Below, in pieces: positions 48,993 through 58,302 of a DNA stretch of 64,000 nucleotides (within the stretch, counting starts at the first letter, position 1; each line of letters begins with the position of its first letter). The position numbers and the translations under genes are program-made. This DNA is from Candidatus Tisiphia endosymbiont of Dascillus cervinus (lineage in GTDB: Bacteria; Pseudomonadota; Alphaproteobacteria; Rickettsiales; Rickettsiaceae), in the NCBI RefSeq assembly GCF_964026405.1, contig NZ_OZ032146.1, positions 992,001-1,056,000 on the forward strand, written 5' to 3'. The notes below the pieces were generated by a model. It worked only from the letters and a program-made list of their open reading frames with translations, had not been told where the DNA came from and searched no databases.

Positions 48993-50550
48993 TTTGTTGC
49001 CCTTGCATTTGTTGTTGAACCTGTTGCTGTAAATGCATCATTCTACGTTGTTGTCTAAGCTGTAGTACTTCTTGTTCACTCTTGAGGATTGAGCTTGGTG
49101 TTCCTCGTAACTGACAAAATAGTTTAAAACATTCATCCCAATTTATATTGTCATAAATTTCAGGGTAGAAATTACTGATGCCACTCCTTTGGAAGAAGCC
49201 CAATACTTGTTCAACGCTAGATATGGTTGATGATTTCTGAGCTTTTGATAATGGTGATACATATTCAATATCAATATCGGGTGGTCTAGTTGCTCCCTCT
49301 AAGATCGCTACTCTGTTGTATTTAATTAGAGTTTGATATATCGCAATAATTAACGGGTTTAGAAATTCCGTCTCGATTCTACCAACCATTGGTGACATTA
49401 ACCGATATTGTTCCTCTGTTCTAATTTGTACCTCAGTGGCAGTCATTTCTTTGTTTTCCTTTTGCATTCTGAAAATATCGACATAGAATGCTTTAAATAT
49501 AGCATCGCGGCATTGATTCTGCTCGATTTCAGTCGGCAGGATACTCTCCATACCAGTTAGGGGCATTATTTTATCCGCTATGCCATTACGGTAAAAGTTA
49601 ACACTACCCGGAGTAGTATAGAGAGGTAGATAATAGCCATCCTTAGGCACTAATAATGGTGGGTCTAGTTGTTTTTGTGCTACTTTCAGGGTAATTTGTC
49701 TTAAACTATTGAGCAGTTTTATATCAGGTAATACGTGGTGAGCTGGAGCATATCCATACACTTGACCTTCTTCTTTAATACATCGCGTAACAAAAAATGG
49801 AAAGTACGAATAACCTGATTGACTGATAATTTTTTGTTCAGCGAGATGGATATATTCTGAACTATAGGCAAGTGTTGTCATTAATCTCTTTGCACCTTTG
49901 CCACTCTGATTCTGACTTTGTGGGCTAACTATGTGCAATATCTCTACGGTCTCATCAGGATTCTTGGCTAGTCTTTCCTTAAAATCGGCAAAGTCTGGCC
50001 ATTTAGCTGATGCGGCTTTAATTGGCATGGTAAAGAGTCGGTACATTGTATTGACAAAACCAAACTTGTCTTCCTCAAAGTAACATTCTTGTAAATTAAT
50101 ATTACGGAAAAATAGAGTTTGGGTTAACGCTGGATCTTCTTCGACATAGAATATCGCTGTACCAAAGGCAGCTAGATTTAGGAAAAACTGATGTATTTGA
50201 TTATAGAAATTAGAAGCCGGATTGTTGAATATATCCATTATGGCTTTTTCTAGCATTTGGGCTAGTATGTTCAGTTCAGCTGATGTTAATTGCTGTTGGT
50301 ATTGATTTTCATCCTCAATTACTATGCTAAGATTAAACCAGTTCATTGCTGGATTAACTAGCAAGCTTTGCAAACCTGAAGCTAATTGCTCCCTTGACCA
50401 AATAGAAGTTGAATCAAATATTACCTTGTTGCTTTCAGTTTGCGGACAAACATATTTCTTCAGCTCATCCCATATATGATGCCATTTCTCTCGTTTAGTT
50501 TTGAGATTATCAAAATATTCAATCTTTTTGTTTAAATCACTATCAGCCAT
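48976..50550 (-). CDS. Portal (head-tail connector) protein
   Basis: 524 residues. It forms the dodecameric ring through which DNA enters the head. The N-terminus REKWHHIWDELKKYVCPQTE and SREQLASGLQSLLVNPAMNWFNLSI match the head-tail connector family of T7/BPP-1-like phages. The centre has FFRNINLQECYFEEDKFGFVNTMYR, and a helical crown is Gln-rich at the end (LRQQRRMMHLQQQVQQQM). It overlaps its neighbours by 17 and 8 bp, so the block is translationally coupled. Intact. Confidence 0.87.
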   Translation of the reverse strand: MADSDLNKKIEYFDNLKTKREKWHHIWDELKKYVCPQTESNKVIFDSTSIWSREQLASGLQSLLVNPAMNWFNLSIVIEDENQYQQQLTSAELNILAQMLEKAIMDIFNNPASNFYNQIHQFFLNLAAFGTAIFYVEEDPALTQTLFFRNINLQECYFEEDKFGFVNTMYRLFTMPIKAASAKWPDFADFKERLAKNPDETVEILHIVSPQSQNQSGKGAKRLMTTLAYSSEYIHLAEQKIISQSGYSYFPFFVTRCIKEEGQVYGYAPAHHVLPDIKLLNSLRQITLKVAQKQLDPPLLVPKDGYYLPLYTTPGSVNFYRNGIADKIMPLTGMESILPTEIEQNQCRDAIFKAFYVDIFRMQKENKEMTATEVQIRTEEQYRLMSPMVGRIETEFLNPLIIAIYQTLIKYNRVAILEGATRPPDIDIEYVSPLSKAQKSSTISSVEQVLGFFQRSGISNFYPEIYDNINWDECFKLFCQLRGTPSSILKSEQEVLQLRQQRRMMHLQQQVQQQMQGQQNETIN

Positions 50551-52069
50551 ATGCTGTCACCATATTTGTGTTGTAATTGGTACGTGTTGCGTTTGGGCTT
50601 ATGGTTGAGTTTGGGTTTAAATATGGCGTACCAAGCTTCTTTGACACTTTCTTGAGATTCTTGATAAACTCGTTATCATATAATACCTCATAATTATATT
50701 TCTTACCGCTAGCGGCAGTCATGCTAGGCAAGCCAAGGGTTAACCCTTCAATATCCTTAAGTGAGACTATCTTACCAAGAGACTCAGATAATTTCGGTAA
50801 ATCTTTTAGTCTAGGTACTGACCGCATGTTAAAATGTTCTACGGCTTGTTTTAAACCACCAAGCTCAGGTATGGCTCTTTTTTCTAATCCTGATGGACCG
50901 TATCTTGCTATTCGCGACAAATCAGCACCTATACTTGGATCATTGTTGTTAAGATTAATTCTTTCAAAACCAGCAAGTTTACGACTAATATCGGATCTGT
51001 TCATATAATGACCAATACCAACAAGCGGAGATAACATTTTGATTCCCGAACCTATCCCAGCAAGTATTGAACCCTTAGCAGCAATTCCACCTAAGCCTGC
51101 CCCAAGTCCAAAGGTTAAAGCTGTCAGCCCCAATCCTTGTGCTAGCCCAGTATCTCTTGCAGATTTTTGATACTTACCAGCTCGCCACTCTAAATCTCTG
51201 CCATAGCTATCCAACTGGCTTTGAGCTGCCGCCCCATAACTTTTTAACTGGTTTTGCAGCCCTTCAGCATGCGATTGCTGCCTTGTATAGTTAGCAGTGA
51301 TTTGCTCTTGTCTGTTCTGTTCTTGTTTGTATTGTTCAATCATGCTGAGTAATTGTTGTCTAGCATTATCAAAGTTACTAGTCTCATGCAACAATCGATT
51401 TTGCTGTGATTGGTAGTTAGCAAGCTGATATCCAAGATTAGCTTTTTCCCTTGTTAGCTGTTGATGCTCTTTGGTGATGCTATCCATCGAATGGCGTATT
51501 TTGCTTTCTGTTTCGCTACGTTGCTTTTTTAATAATTCAACATCTTGCTGATATTGAGTAATATGGCTACCGGCTTCCTCTTCGGTTAAACCTTTCAAGC
51601 TTTCTCTTCGCTGGGCTACTTGATCATACAGGTTTTGGAACTGACCCGGTAATTGCTCTACCTCACTTATTTTGAAATCAAGGGCGGGAGCTTTTTGTTT
51701 AAATGCTTCAAAAGCTTGTTTCAGTTGATTGGCTGATGCAGACAAACTAGATCTTTGTGACTCTAGGTTTTTTAAACCACTCTCATATTGTCTGCTATGG
51801 TAATCAAGCTGGTTTTGCATCTCATAGCTTCTCATGCTAGCTTGATACTGTTGTTCCCCTAGAGAGTATAAGTCCTGCTGAGCATGTTGCAATTGCTGCG
51901 ACAAATTATTGATAGTATTTTGTGCTTCACTCGCATAACTACTATAACGATCTCGTGACTCATTATAGAGACGCTTCTGTCTTGATGTATCAGCTCCAGT
52001 AATGTACCTGTTCCTAGATGCACCAACCGCTAAAGCACTAAGTCCTAGTAAACCTAATATTGGCCACAT
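50543..52069 (-). CDS. Coiled-coil virion-associated protein
   Basis: 508 residues. A short hydrophobic start (WPILGLLGLSALAVGASR, about 2-19) precedes a coiled coil that is Gln/Ser-rich from about 30 to 290. A Gly/Ala-rich hydrophobic segment (TGLAQGLGLTALTFGLGAGLGGIAAKG, about 310-336) and a basic tail follow. I do not recognise a family. It lies between large terminase and portal and overlaps the portal start by 8 bp. The hydrophobic/coiled layout recalls ejection or tape-like proteins, but the position is unusual for one. Intact frame. Confidence 0.6.
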   Translation of the reverse strand: MWPILGLLGLSALAVGASRNRYITGADTSRQKRLYNESRDRYSSYASEAQNTINNLSQQLQHAQQDLYSLGEQQYQASMRSYEMQNQLDYHSRQYESGLKNLESQRSSLSASANQLKQAFEAFKQKAPALDFKISEVEQLPGQFQNLYDQVAQRRESLKGLTEEEAGSHITQYQQDVELLKKQRSETESKIRHSMDSITKEHQQLTREKANLGYQLANYQSQQNRLLHETSNFDNARQQLLSMIEQYKQEQNRQEQITANYTRQQSHAEGLQNQLKSYGAAAQSQLDSYGRDLEWRAGKYQKSARDTGLAQGLGLTALTFGLGAGLGGIAAKGSILAGIGSGIKMLSPLVGIGHYMNRSDISRKLAGFERINLNNNDPSIGADLSRIARYGPSGLEKRAIPELGGLKQAVEHFNMRSVPRLKDLPKLSESLGKIVSLKDIEGLTLGLPSMTAASGKKYNYEVLYDNEFIKNLKKVSKKLGTPYLNPNSTISPNATRTNYNTNMVTAYG

Positions 52070-52142
52070 ATATTATTTTGCCTTAATTATTTTAATTACC
52101 ATTTCAATTATTTCATCATCAATTCTTGCTTCTTCTGCCCCA

Positions 52143-53740
52143 TCATCTTTCCAACGCATTGTAATCATTCATTACCTTACGATGTTGCACTATATCATAT
52201 TGGGACTGCTGCTGTTCATCACCAGTTTTAACGTCCATGGACATATAACAAAAGCTCTCGGTTATATCAGTAGCTCTAGAGGCACTAGAATGCACTCCCC
52301 TTTTGGTAGCATCCAAACTCGTATAGTCCGTTAATGCCACGTGTTAATGCCACGTTGACATTTTTTGGCATCGATACGACATTTACCTAGCAGCTTTCTT
52401 GCCTCGGTAATCATCTCCTCTCGTAAATATTTCCTGCCAATGGCAAAAGGCAAGAATCCTACTTGTTCAGCTATTTCGTTGGCTTGCTGTAGTCTAGTAT
52501 CCAAAGTTGGCATTTGTCTTCGACTCATATCGTGCGGTAATACATTGCGTCCGTATTGGTAAGGTCTAGTCCTTAAATGATTCAAGTAAAACTCTAAATC
52601 TTTGCCTCTATTCATGTAAAAGTCGATAATATCGATGGAATCTTTTTTTTCTTGGACAAACCAAATTACTGTATAATCAACAATTCCTATATCCCAGTAA
52701 GTATGAACCTGATAGGCTGGATCATATGGCACATAGCCTATACGTCCACTACTTTCAGCTAGCCGTAACTGTTCAACAAAAGTACCTCCTTGATCAGCTC
52801 TCTTATAACGATAGGCTTCAAAGTCACAATAAAACTCTCGACGAATTTCCTCTTTAGTCATATCGACAGAACCAAGCTTGTTTTTGTCAACTAAAGGCTT
52901 CCCGTCATTGTCGGTAGTATCTTCGATAGTTTTGATCTGACAAAATACTTCGGGATTATCTCGATATTTTAAATATAATTCCTCACCATGTGTTAGTTTT
53001 GGGTTATCACTTGGCGTATACAGGTAAAGCAGCCAAGCATTATTCCGAACTACCATGGGTTCTATAACGCAGCTCATAGCCCTTGGGTCATGGTAAGAAT
53101 ATTCCGAGATAACTGCTCCCTTAATACCGCTACCCCTGATAGTACCATAACGGTCACTACCAACAAACTGAATCACTGAACCATTTTTAAATAATATCCG
53201 TTGCTTATATTGCTGACTACGAGCAATAATACCTTTAGGAATAAATGACATATAAGGACGCCCCGATAATGTCATACCGTCCCATATGCTCATTTTAGCT
53301 TGATTATAGGTAGGATAGACATACCAATAAATGCCTACTTCTCGAATGGCACTAGCAGTGATCCAATTAATACCCATAATATCCTTGCCAGCTCTTCTAT
53401 ACCAAATGGCTATAGCTTTCTTACCACCAGAGTATAAATATCTCCACAAAGGTAGCTGAAATGGGTAGGGTGACCAGTCCACCGGAAATTTATTAGGCTT
53501 CCTGCAAAACTCTACTTCTGCTGGTAATTTGTACGTCAATGCGGTACTCGAATCCTCACGTACACTTGAGTACGCTACGGTTCTGCGTTCCGCGTTTCCT
53601 TCAAATTTCTCAGCATAAGCGATTTTTGCAGGAAGCCTAATGCTCGTAGAGCTAGAAACCTCTTTGCTGGTTTTAGCTGTACCAGTAGTTTTCATCACTT
53701 TAGTCTTACTGCCCTTTGACAATTGCATATTCTGTTTCAT
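52143..53740 (-). pseudogene. Large terminase (TerL) with in-frame RPE, frameshifted near the end
   Basis: Packaging motor ATPase and nuclease. PFQLPLWRYLYSGGKKAIAIWYRRAGKD (about 93-120) holds the Walker A-like motif. GAVISEYSYHDP gives Walker B with catalytic Glu, and YWDIGIVDYTVIWF the nuclease Asp. Residues about 35-82 are encoded by a 146-bp RPE open through the frame. The first frame stops after CQRGIN at an imperfect repeat (ggcattaac twice, 52325-52350). The C-terminal ALTDYTSLDATKRGVHSSASRATDITESF continues in another frame to 52143. Domain order is otherwise complete, but I would not expect activity. Confidence 0.88.
53494..53639. repeat. RPE, type B (146 bp), translated within TerL
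   Basis: Ends taggcttcctgcaaaa / ttttgcaggaagccta are perfectly inverted. The two end stems differ from other copies but co-vary. It is open in the terminase frame, giving peptide AYAEKFEGNAERRT in the protein. Confidence 0.9.
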
Positions 53741-54077
53741 ACGATTCTATTTCAAAATTAGTTACATCTATCGTCTTTGCCATTTCCTGAGCTTTTGCCG
53801 ATTGTTCAGCTTCATTACTATTTTTCCTATGGTAACTAACATCATGTTTCCTCATTTGATATTTTTGCGAATTAGCCTTAAGATATTCCAACAATGACTT
53901 AGAACAATATTTTTTCTTAGTAGCAATTGCCTGATTATCCTTGTTATAAGTCACTTCCTCATAACCGTTAATTGCCCTATCATATAACACTCCTTCTGCT
54001 CTATCTACCGCAATGGCTAGAGCTAAATTGACACATTTGGCTAAATATTTTCCAAACAAACCATAATGTTTAATCAT
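53706..54077 (-). CDS. Putative small terminase subunit
   Basis: 123 residues. A basic helix-turn-helix-like region lies in LAIAVDRAEGVLYDRAINGYEEVTYNKD (about 19-46). KKYCSKSLLEYLKANSQKY, a pattern common to small terminases, follows and ends in an acidic tail. It starts at ATG 54077 and overlaps the large terminase by 35 bp, as small and large terminase genes often do. It would recognise the packaging site. The evidence is position plus pattern; no firm motif. Confidence 0.6.
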   Translation of the reverse strand: MIKHYGLFGKYLAKCVNLALAIAVDRAEGVLYDRAINGYEEVTYNKDNQAIATKKKYCSKSLLEYLKANSQKYQMRKHDVSYHRKNSNEAEQSAKAQEMAKTIDVTNFEIESYETEYAIVKGQ

Positions 54078-54583
54078 ATAGATATTTCTGTAAAAATTTT
54101 TTGTAATTCCCCTTATTATAGCTGATCCCCAGGTTTTTTTACCAATTAATCAATTGAAAATACCCCCCTATATTTCGCAGTGTACTACAACTAAAGATTG
54201 CTGTCAATAATTTATTTTCTATTTTTCGTATTATAATTAAATTTTTATATTTAGTTATTCCAAATTATGCTCTTATGTCTATAAATATAACATATTTTTA
54301 CGCTCCACTAATAGCCGCTGTCATTATTTTTGCAGGATTGCCTATTTTTTTATTAACTTCCATTACGGATGCTGAAGTTACAAACAGTCAATTTAGAGGC
54401 AAGCTTCCACTACTGCAGCAGAGGATTGACCTTTACAAACCGCATTACTCTCATACTTTCTAAACCCTTACAATTTCATATGTGCTTTTCAACCTTCAGT
54501 AATTGGTTGATTATTATTAACTTCTTTGTAATCATTCTTTTTTCTCGCTAATACAATTAGTTTTTTGTTCTATTTACCATAGC
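54078..54583. other. Spacer with a small membrane-protein remnant
   Basis: 506 bp. A plus-strand frame (54275-54463, 62 codons) starts with a hydrophobic segment (FYAPLIAAVIIFAGLPIFLLTSI). Part of it, attaacttccattacgga through ctgaagtta, is found inverted and diverged at about 58003-58030 behind tolB, encoding the same LLTSITDAEV. The two look like pieces of one lost small gene; its function is not known. Confidence 0.4.
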
Positions 54584-56313
54584 TTACAGCCCAGCCATTC
54601 TATCGACTTTCATCAACTCAAAAGTATAATTCAGTTTACTGCAAGCATATTCCAAATCTTTGCTGTACTTATTCTTAATCCAATCCCCAATAAAGGCAGT
54701 AGCTGGTTTGAGAATAAGCTTATTGCAAGTCGTATCTTCTTCAATTGCTTCTAACTTGCTAAACCAAGCTTTGTCCAAGTGTTCACCGTATAATTTTAAC
54801 AAATATTTCCTTACTTTATACCATACTGACTCTGGATTTAGCCCACTTAGCTCTAAATGATAATCCGATATTTCTCTTTTGTTGGTAATACGCAATTGCT
54901 GAACATCTTTGCCATATACCTCTTGCACTTGCTCAAGCAATTTTAATTTATCAGTTTCTGACAAAGAGATATCTGCTAAATCAATCTTGTATTCATCGTC
55001 ATATACTCCAAAAAAACTGCACCTCTTCAGCAATTGATAAGCAGTACTAGGCTGATGTTCAAAAGCTTCAACAATCTTACGTTGCAACTGATTCAGTGGT
55101 TTAACGCCCTTACTATCTTTTATCTTTTGCAAATAAGCCTTTCTTGCCTTGGTAGCATTGTTCAGATCGAAGTTAAAATTTGGGTTATTTACCTTCTCTG
55201 GTGGACGCCTTTCATGAATCAAAGTTTTTTTCATGTAATTCAGTACTGCTTGCTTGCAGGGAAAGAGACGATTAGGAGAGTCCACGCTATGTTTAATCAA
55301 CAGCTTATTGACGTAACTCAATTCGTAATTACGACCTGTTTGCCTTTTTAGCCAATCAGCATCTTCTCCGCTCAATGGGTAAAACATCTCTAGCTTCCTA
55401 GGTGAATACCAGCCTTTAGCCTGTTTGGTAATATCACTGAGCCACCTAGGCAATTTCCCACTAGCTTCTTGCTCAGACCCGTTACCTCCTGAATAGCCAT
55501 CTGTTGAATCAGAATCTGAATCGTAATCTGACTCGTCATCAGTTGGAGTTGCCTCAGAAGAATTGCAGTCTGTGGAATTGCAGGGTAACGTTTCATTTAC
55601 TGAGTTTACCGTTACCTCAAGCGGTAAATTAACGCTTTGCTCCGTAGTTGAATCAATATCTGACAAAGTTTTTTCACCTCTTTTTGTCGTTACCTCAAGC
55701 GGTAAATTAACGTTTTGCTCCTTAGTTGATTCAGGGTCTGACACAGTTTGTCCACAATTTTCTTGATTTTTTTCATATCTAGATATTATAGATATATTAT
55801 ATATAGATGCGTTTTTTTTTAATTTTTTCTCAGTTGAGTTAGAATTTTCTCTAGGTTGAGTTAAAATTTTTTGATAGCTAGATTGGATATTTGTGTGATT
55901 AAAGTGATAAGAATTATTATTAGCTTTACGAAAATTTATAAATTTCTTAAGAAGTTTGATAGATAAAATATTACGGCATTTTATGTTATATTTGATTGTA
56001 GTAATTAAAGTATGATAAATAAACCCTCTTTTCTGTAATTCTGTTAGACATTGTTTAACCCTACTTTGACTAACTCCTAGCTCTTTCTCGAAAAAATGAT
56101 AGCCTTCTTGTAATTCTTGTGTATTGTTGTAGCTATCAGTTTTCGTGCAAGAAACTATCAACGATAAAAGTTGACGAGATGTTTTACTTAATTGTTTGCC
56201 ACAATTATTGGTAAGATTTCGCCACTCAGGCGGGACAAAATTACCGACTATATTATAGAAAATAGTATCAGGATTTTCAATTAAGTTGTCGGAAAAATTA
56301 ACGATTCTGTCAT
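54584..56313 (-). CDS. Replication protein with winged-helix start and DnaA_N-like C-terminus
   Basis: The frame of 525 codons begins at TTG 56161, but coding similarity continues upstream (FYNIVGNFVPPEWRNLTNNCGKQLSKTSRQLLSL). An ATG at 56313, behind aaggggggg, would join it if a T run near 56292 had one more base, so a small frameshift is likely. Residues about 20-55 (EKELGVSQSRVKQCLTELQKRGF) look like a winged helix. The middle has an acidic Ser/Asp tract and two 26-residue repeats (NLPLEVT). The last about 90 residues (VWYKVRKYLLKLYGE...AFIGDWIKNKYSKDLEYA) match the DnaA N-terminal domain, as in rickettsial plasmid initiator-like proteins. Confidence 0.7.
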
Positions 56314-56383
56314 ATTTCCCCCCCTTGTAATATGGTTAAAAATAGACTATTATGTAGGTCAAATTTCAGGAAATTTGTCTGAG

Positions 56384-56408
56384 AAGTTACATATGAATTA
56401 CATATGAA
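56384..56408. promoter_or_regulatory. Candidate integrase arm-type site near attR
   Basis: aagttacatatgaattacat here and the similar aagttacatatcgattacat at 23969 are in the same orientation at the two ends of the element. Recombinase binding is inferred. Confidence 0.4.
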
Positions 56409-56484
56409 ATTTTTAATAAGAATAGAAAAAGCCTGAAAAGGTAATAAGTGTGGGGGAGTGGTGATAGTTTTGCCCATCAGAACC

Positions 56485-56535
56485 TTACGTTGACATCGTA
56501 AAGGTCGGTGGTTCGAATCCACTATCGCCCACCAA
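56485..56535 (+). repeat. attR: 51-bp copy of tRNA-Val 3' part
   Basis: Exact copy of 23785-23835. The sequence before it (tgcccatcagaacc) does not form the 5' half of a tRNA, so this is the duplicated attachment core, not a gene. Confidence 0.95.
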
Positions 56536-56545
56536 ACTTTTATTA

Positions 56546-56607
56546 TTAACATCAATTTGTATTTAGGTTGTTTTTGGCGACAGGACCTAAATACAAATTG
56601 ATGTTAA
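56546..56607. terminator. Perfect 23-bp hairpin between attR and tolB
   Basis: Arms ttaacatcaatttgtattta... (56546-56568) and their exact complement (56585-56607) surround a 16-base loop. In the uninserted chromosome it would lie just after tRNA-Val, so it may be that tRNA's terminator, or another palindromic element. It lies 22 bp before the tolB start. Confidence 0.5.
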
Positions 56608-56629
56608 ATATTGTTAAAAAAAGATCTAG

Positions 56630-57967
56630 GTGGTATTAGTGGTCAGGTATTTTTGTGTTATACTGTTGTTAGTTGCTAACTTCAATAGTTATGCCATAGA
56701 AACTATAGTTATAGAGCGAGGACATGTTGATCCAATACCGATAGCCATTAATAAATTTGATGCAGATGATAGTGCGAATAGTGTAATTGGTGCTGATATA
56801 ATTAGTGTAATATCTAATGATCTAAAGATTTCCGGCATGTTCCACCCAATTTCTACTGCTTCTTTTATAGAACAAATTGTGGGGATAAAACATAAGCCTC
56901 TTTTTGCTGCTTGGCGACACATTAATGCTAATCTTCTGATTAATGGTGAAGTTATAAAGCTATCTTCCAGTAAGCTAAAGGTTAGTTTTATATTATGGGA
57001 TGCAAGCTTAGAAAAAGATCTTATAGGTGAGGTTTTTGAAATACCAACACATTTATGGCGTAGAGTAGCACATAAAATAGCTGATAAAATTTATGAGAAA
57101 ATTACTGGAGATTTAGGTTATTTTGATACAAAAATAGTATATGTGTCAGAGAGTGGACCTTATCTAAAACGAGTAAAGAAAATAGCTATGATGGATCATG
57201 ATGGTGCTAATCATAAATATCTGTCAGATGGTAAAAATTTGGTTCTTACTCCAAGATTTTCACCACAAGCAGATAAAATCATGTATCTATCCTATGTTCA
57301 CAAGCAGAAACCACATGTTTATGTTCGTGATCTTAAAACAGGTAAGGAAAGATTGGTTGGTAATTTTCCTGGTATGTCCTTTGCTCCAAGATTCTCACCC
57401 CAAGGAAACAAAGCTATAATGTCGATAGCAAGAAAGGGAGCTACGCATATTTTTGAAATTGATCTGAATAATATGGCGACTAAGCAGTTGACCCATGGTG
57501 TTGGTATTAATACCTCTCCTAGCTATTCACCTGATGGCAGTAAAATAGTTTTTAATTCTGATCGAAGTGGAACAAGACAATTATATATTATGAATTCTGA
57601 TGGTTCAAATATTGAACGTATAAGTTTTGGTGGAGGAGTTTATGCTGCACCAAGTTGGTCGCCTAGAGGAGATTACATAGCGTTTACAAAAATATCTCAA
57701 GGTGAAGGTTTTACAATTGGGGTCATGAAAGCCCTTGCTTATGGTGATGAGAATACTGAAAGAATTATAACTAGTGGATATCTAGTTGAAAGTCCATGCT
57801 GGTCACCCAATGGTAGGATAATTATGTTTGCTAAAGGCTGGCCTCCTAGAAACAAAACAGCAGGTAAAAATCGTATATATTCCATTGATTTGACTGGTTA
57901 TAATGAAAGAGAGATTCTCACACCTCAAGATGCTTCTGATCCTGAGTGGTCAAGAATGTTAAATTGA
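56630..57967 (+). CDS. tolB: Tol-Pal system protein TolB
   Basis: Periplasmic beta-propeller that links TolA, Pal and outer-membrane maintenance. 445 residues. The signal peptide is residues 1-22 ([19 protein letters not shown]). An N-terminal alpha/beta domain (about 25-160) precedes propeller repeats with the TolB pattern: [60 protein letters not shown] and [15 protein letters not shown]. Ends DPEWSRML. The start is GTG at 56630 (agtggtca context). Full length, with the integrated element directly upstream. Confidence 0.95.
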   Translation: MVLVVRYFCVILLLVANFNSYAIETIVIERGHVDPIPIAINKFDADDSANSVIGADIISVISNDLKISGMFHPISTASFIEQIVGIKHKPLFAAWRHINANLLINGEVIKLSSSKLKVSFILWDASLEKDLIGEVFEIPTHLWRRVAHKIADKIYEKITGDLGYFDTKIVYVSESGPYLKRVKKIAMMDHDGANHKYLSDGKNLVLTPRFSPQADKIMYLSYVHKQKPHVYVRDLKTGKERLVGNFPGMSFAPRFSPQGNKAIMSIARKGATHIFEIDLNNMATKQLTHGVGINTSPSYSPDGSKIVFNSDRSGTRQLYIMNSDGSNIERISFGGGVYAAPSWSPRGDYIAFTKISQGEGFTIGVMKALAYGDENTERIITSGYLVESPCWSPNGRIIMFAKGWPPRNKTAGKNRIYSIDLTGYNEREILTPQDASDPEWSRMLN

Positions 57968-58043
57968 CTAGGTTCTTATATCTTAAAAACATATTATAAC
58001 CTCAGCATCCGTAATGGAAGTCAATAAGAAAATAATAACTTAA
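57968..58043 (-). pseudogene. Remnant encoding LLTSITDAEV
   Basis: A short stretch whose minus strand reads VIIFLLTSITDAEV then stops. It is related to the hydrophobic ORF at 54275-54463 inside the prophage. Confidence 0.35.
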
Positions 58044-58189
58044 TAGACTTCTTTCGAAACTCTACTTCTGCTGGTGATTTGTACGTCGATGCGGTACTCG
58101 AATCCTCACGTACATTAGAGTACGCTGCGGTTCGAGGTGAAGCGTCTCCTTCAAATCCCTCAGCACAAGCGAGTTTCGAAAGAGGTCTA
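58044..58189. repeat. RPE, type B (146 bp), downstream of tolB
   Basis: Begins tagacttctttcgaaactct and ends tttcgaaagaggtcta. It is closest to the copy in the ankyrin ORF at 15437. It abuts the IS4-type transposase remnant. Confidence 0.85.
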
Positions 58190-58302
58190 TTTTTATCGGT
58201 TGCTCTTGCTCTCCAATTGCTCCTGTCCTAATTCCCAAGTGGTTCTATCTATTGATAAAACCACTTTCCCTTGAGGAATATAATTTTTCATAAACTTATA
58301 AT

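Larger units (their letters stand above)
23785..56535. mobile_element. Integrated element: degraded short-tailed prophage with accessory genes
   Basis: Bounded by exact 51-bp repeats of the tRNA-Val(GAC) 3' half and 32,700 bp from repeat to repeat. An integrase gene lies next to attL, and a replication protein gene next to attR. Inside are a methylase, a kinase-like ATPase, an LRR protein, HigBA, and a minus-strand podovirus-type virion module (terminase to internal virion proteins). Frameshifts or insertions hit the integrase, dam, large terminase, scaffold, tail tubular B and two internal virion genes, so I infer that it is defective. No lysis, DNA polymerase or RNA polymerase genes were seen. 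Confidence 0.92.

Noticed and set aside
52320-52350. Exact 13-bp tandem duplication as sole cause of the TerL frameshift
   Set aside because: Removing one 13-bp copy does not restore the ALTDYTS frame. A different small indel at this imperfect repeat is needed.
56456-56534. Second tRNA-Val gene
   Set aside because: Only the 3' part is present; no 5' acceptor or D arm. It is the attR copy of the attachment core.
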